Shown here: positions 32,516 through 33,559 of the stretch, one piece after another
How positions within the stretch are numbered: the first letter of the stretch is position 1
Layout of the letters: each line of letters opens with the position of its first letter
Source of the DNA: Muribaculaceae bacterium
GTDB lineage: Bacteria > Bacteroidota > Bacteroidia > Bacteroidales > Muribaculaceae
DNA: 33,559 nt
Reading direction: 5' to 3'
Assembly: GCA_029068655.1 (NCBI GenBank)
Contig: JAIECF010000212.1
Span: 1-33,559 of the forward strand
The notes under the pieces: model-generated
What the model saw: the letters and a program-made list of their open reading frames with translations, nothing else
Told to the model about the DNA's origin: nothing
The model's database searches: none
Position numbers and translations under genes: made by a program

Positions 32516-33094
32516 ATGGACAAGGAAGCTTTAGCCGCCATAGTAAGGATAACCAATGAGAACCTCGGTTACGAACCAACCACACCAACCGGATTCAACG
32601 AGCTGAGCCGTCAGATCAAACAGATCACCGGTGACACTCTGAGTCTGTCATCAATAAAAAGGATATGGGGCTATATACCGTATGATGGAGAATTCTCGCG
32701 AACCACCCTCAACATACTTGCCCGCTACAACGGAATGAAAGACTGGGAATCATTCAAGAAAAGCATCCGCGAAAACACGAGCACAGATGACCAGTCAGGA
32801 TTTCATGACAATACCATAACAGACACAAGTAAATACCTGCCGGGCGACCGTATCGTGCTAAGCTGGAACGACGGCAAGGAATGTGAGCTTGAATGTGTCG
32901 GCCCGATGAGATTTCGCATCCTGAGAGCTGAAAACATAAAGCTGAGAAGCAGCGATATCGTGACTCTCCACACCCTCTGCATCGGCCAACCCGTCTACAT
33001 CAGCGACATCATCCGCGACGACATTCAGTTTACAGCCTACGTCGGCGCCAAGAAAGGAGGGCTCCTCTCCATCCGAGAATTCCCCGCCGGATAA
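32516..33094 (+). CDS. Bacteroidetes DNA-binding-like protein
   Basis: A 192-residue soluble protein. The first 85 residues have the pattern FNELSRQIKQITGDTLSLSS, then IKRIWGYI, and after a gap RTTLNILARYNGMKDWESFK. This is common in Bacteroidales proteins of unknown function and looks like a helix-turn-helix domain in which 'S..TLKR.WGY' is the recognition helix. The second half (about 107-190) is a beta-rich domain with LPGDRIVLSWNDGKECELEC. It could regulate the neighbouring operon, but nothing in the sequence proves this. It may be read from its own promoter inside the 218-bp repeat or the AT-rich 25 bp after it. Confidence 0.7.
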   Translation: MDKEALAAIVRITNENLGYEPTTPTGFNELSRQIKQITGDTLSLSSIKRIWGYIPYDGEFSRTTLNILARYNGMKDWESFKKSIRENTSTDDQSGFHDNTITDTSKYLPGDRIVLSWNDGKECELECVGPMRFRILRAENIKLRSSDIVTLHTLCIGQPVYISDIIRDDIQFTAYVGAKKGGLLSIREFPAG

Positions 33095-33277
33095 TCCTCT
33101 CCAAGTCCATCCACACACGTCTCATCTCCGTCCCAACCGCCTCCTCGCACCATCCGACAGCTCGGAGAGCTGTCAATTATGACGAAACCCCAGACTTCAG
33201 TCTGGGGAAGATCTGATGACGGACGGCAGCCTCGGAGAGGCGCTTAATGACTTTACCCATCAACTTAAAATTAAAAA

Positions 33278-33316
33278 GGTCTTTTCCATACTTACATTGG
33301 AAAAGACCCCATTTTT
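33278..33316. terminator. Terminator of tandem unit 1
   Basis: GGTCTTTTCCA (33278-33288) pairs with 33298-33308, with A-run before and T-run after, so it works in both directions. Confidence 0.85.
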
Positions 33317-33450
33317 TATCCCTATCCCCGACAGCTCGGAGAGCTGTCAATTATGACGAAACCCCAGACTTCAGTCTGGGGAAGATCTGATAACGGCCGG
33401 CAGCCTCGGAGAGGCGCTTAATGACTTTACCCACCAACTTAAAATAAAAA

Positions 33451-33490
33451 GGTCTTTTCCACACTTACATTGGAAAAGACCCCATTTTTT
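33451..33490. terminator. Terminator of tandem unit 2
   Basis: Same hairpin as at 33278-33316, with one loop change and one extra T in the tail. It follows the first by 173 bp. Confidence 0.85.
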
Positions 33491-33559
33491 TATCCCTATC
33501 CCCAAAATCCTGTTTAGGCAAATTTAATAATCTCTTGATAAGAGATACCTATTTTAGAA

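Larger units (their letters stand above)
33154..33502 (+). repeat. Two tandem 174-bp units of hairpins
   Basis: Unit 1 (33154-33327) and unit 2 (33328-about 33502) are nearly identical. Each holds, in order: GACAGCTC with its complement around a GGA loop (33156-33174); CCCCAGAC with its complement around TTCA (33188-33207); GCCTC-GGA-GAGGC (33229-33241); and a terminator (see next entry). No gene is seen from 33095 to the end of the window. Confidence 0.9.

Overview
The window looks like a chromosomal piece of a gut Bacteroidales, most likely Muribaculaceae (inference). Promoters carry the Bacteroidetes -7 box TAnnTTTG with a -33 TTTG-like box about 20 bp upstream. There are no evident Shine-Dalgarno sequences. 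The gene content is typical of the order: fimbrillin-like lipoproteins, BspA-type leucine-rich repeats, BACON, BIG2, DUF4286 and T9SS-like C-terminal tails. No rRNA, tRNA, CRISPR or transposase was seen.

Layout. (1) 1-7170, housekeeping: DUF4286, ruvC, an nfeD-SPFH membrane pair (minus strand), an SDR dehydrogenase followed directly by a GltD-like glutamate synthase, a WYL regulator, a Sel1 protein and a DUF6582 protein. (2) 7171-16498, an accessory island with AT-rich codon use in its first half. It holds a 218-bp dispersed structured repeat, a secreted protein of unknown function bracketed by two copies of a promoter-containing repeat, a candidate structured RNA of about 300 nt, and a lipoprotein with a MORN-repeat stalk and a C-terminal AHH nuclease followed by its probable immunity gene. 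A zinc-ribbon/OmpA protein, an HNH-type nuclease gene with a truncated second copy, two tiny zinc-ribbon proteins and a Phd/YoeB toxin-antitoxin pair follow. (3) 16499-21941, a minus-strand pair of large exported proteins: a HExxH metalloprotease with BIG2, dockerin-like and cohesin-like parts, and a cohesin-like/BIG2 protein. (4) 22271-32200, a tight plus-strand operon of fimbrillin-like lipoproteins, a fimbrillin-LRR-BACON-M64 peptidase fusion, an NTF2-like protein, a putative outer-membrane protein, an FN3-LRR lipoprotein and a tail-anchored Ser/Thr kinase. (5) 32201-33559, a second copy of the 218-bp repeat, a DNA-binding-like protein, and a tandem 174-bp repeat made of hairpins and terminators.

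The signals most worth following are: a 17-bp direct-repeat box (TTGRACYAARTTGRACY) found at three promoters with the same geometry, which would put the island and both divergent surface operons under one regulator; the multi-stem RNA at 9214-9520; the MORN-AHH toxin with its immunity gene; and the 218-bp element, whose two copies show compensatory changes in a hairpin with a conserved loop.
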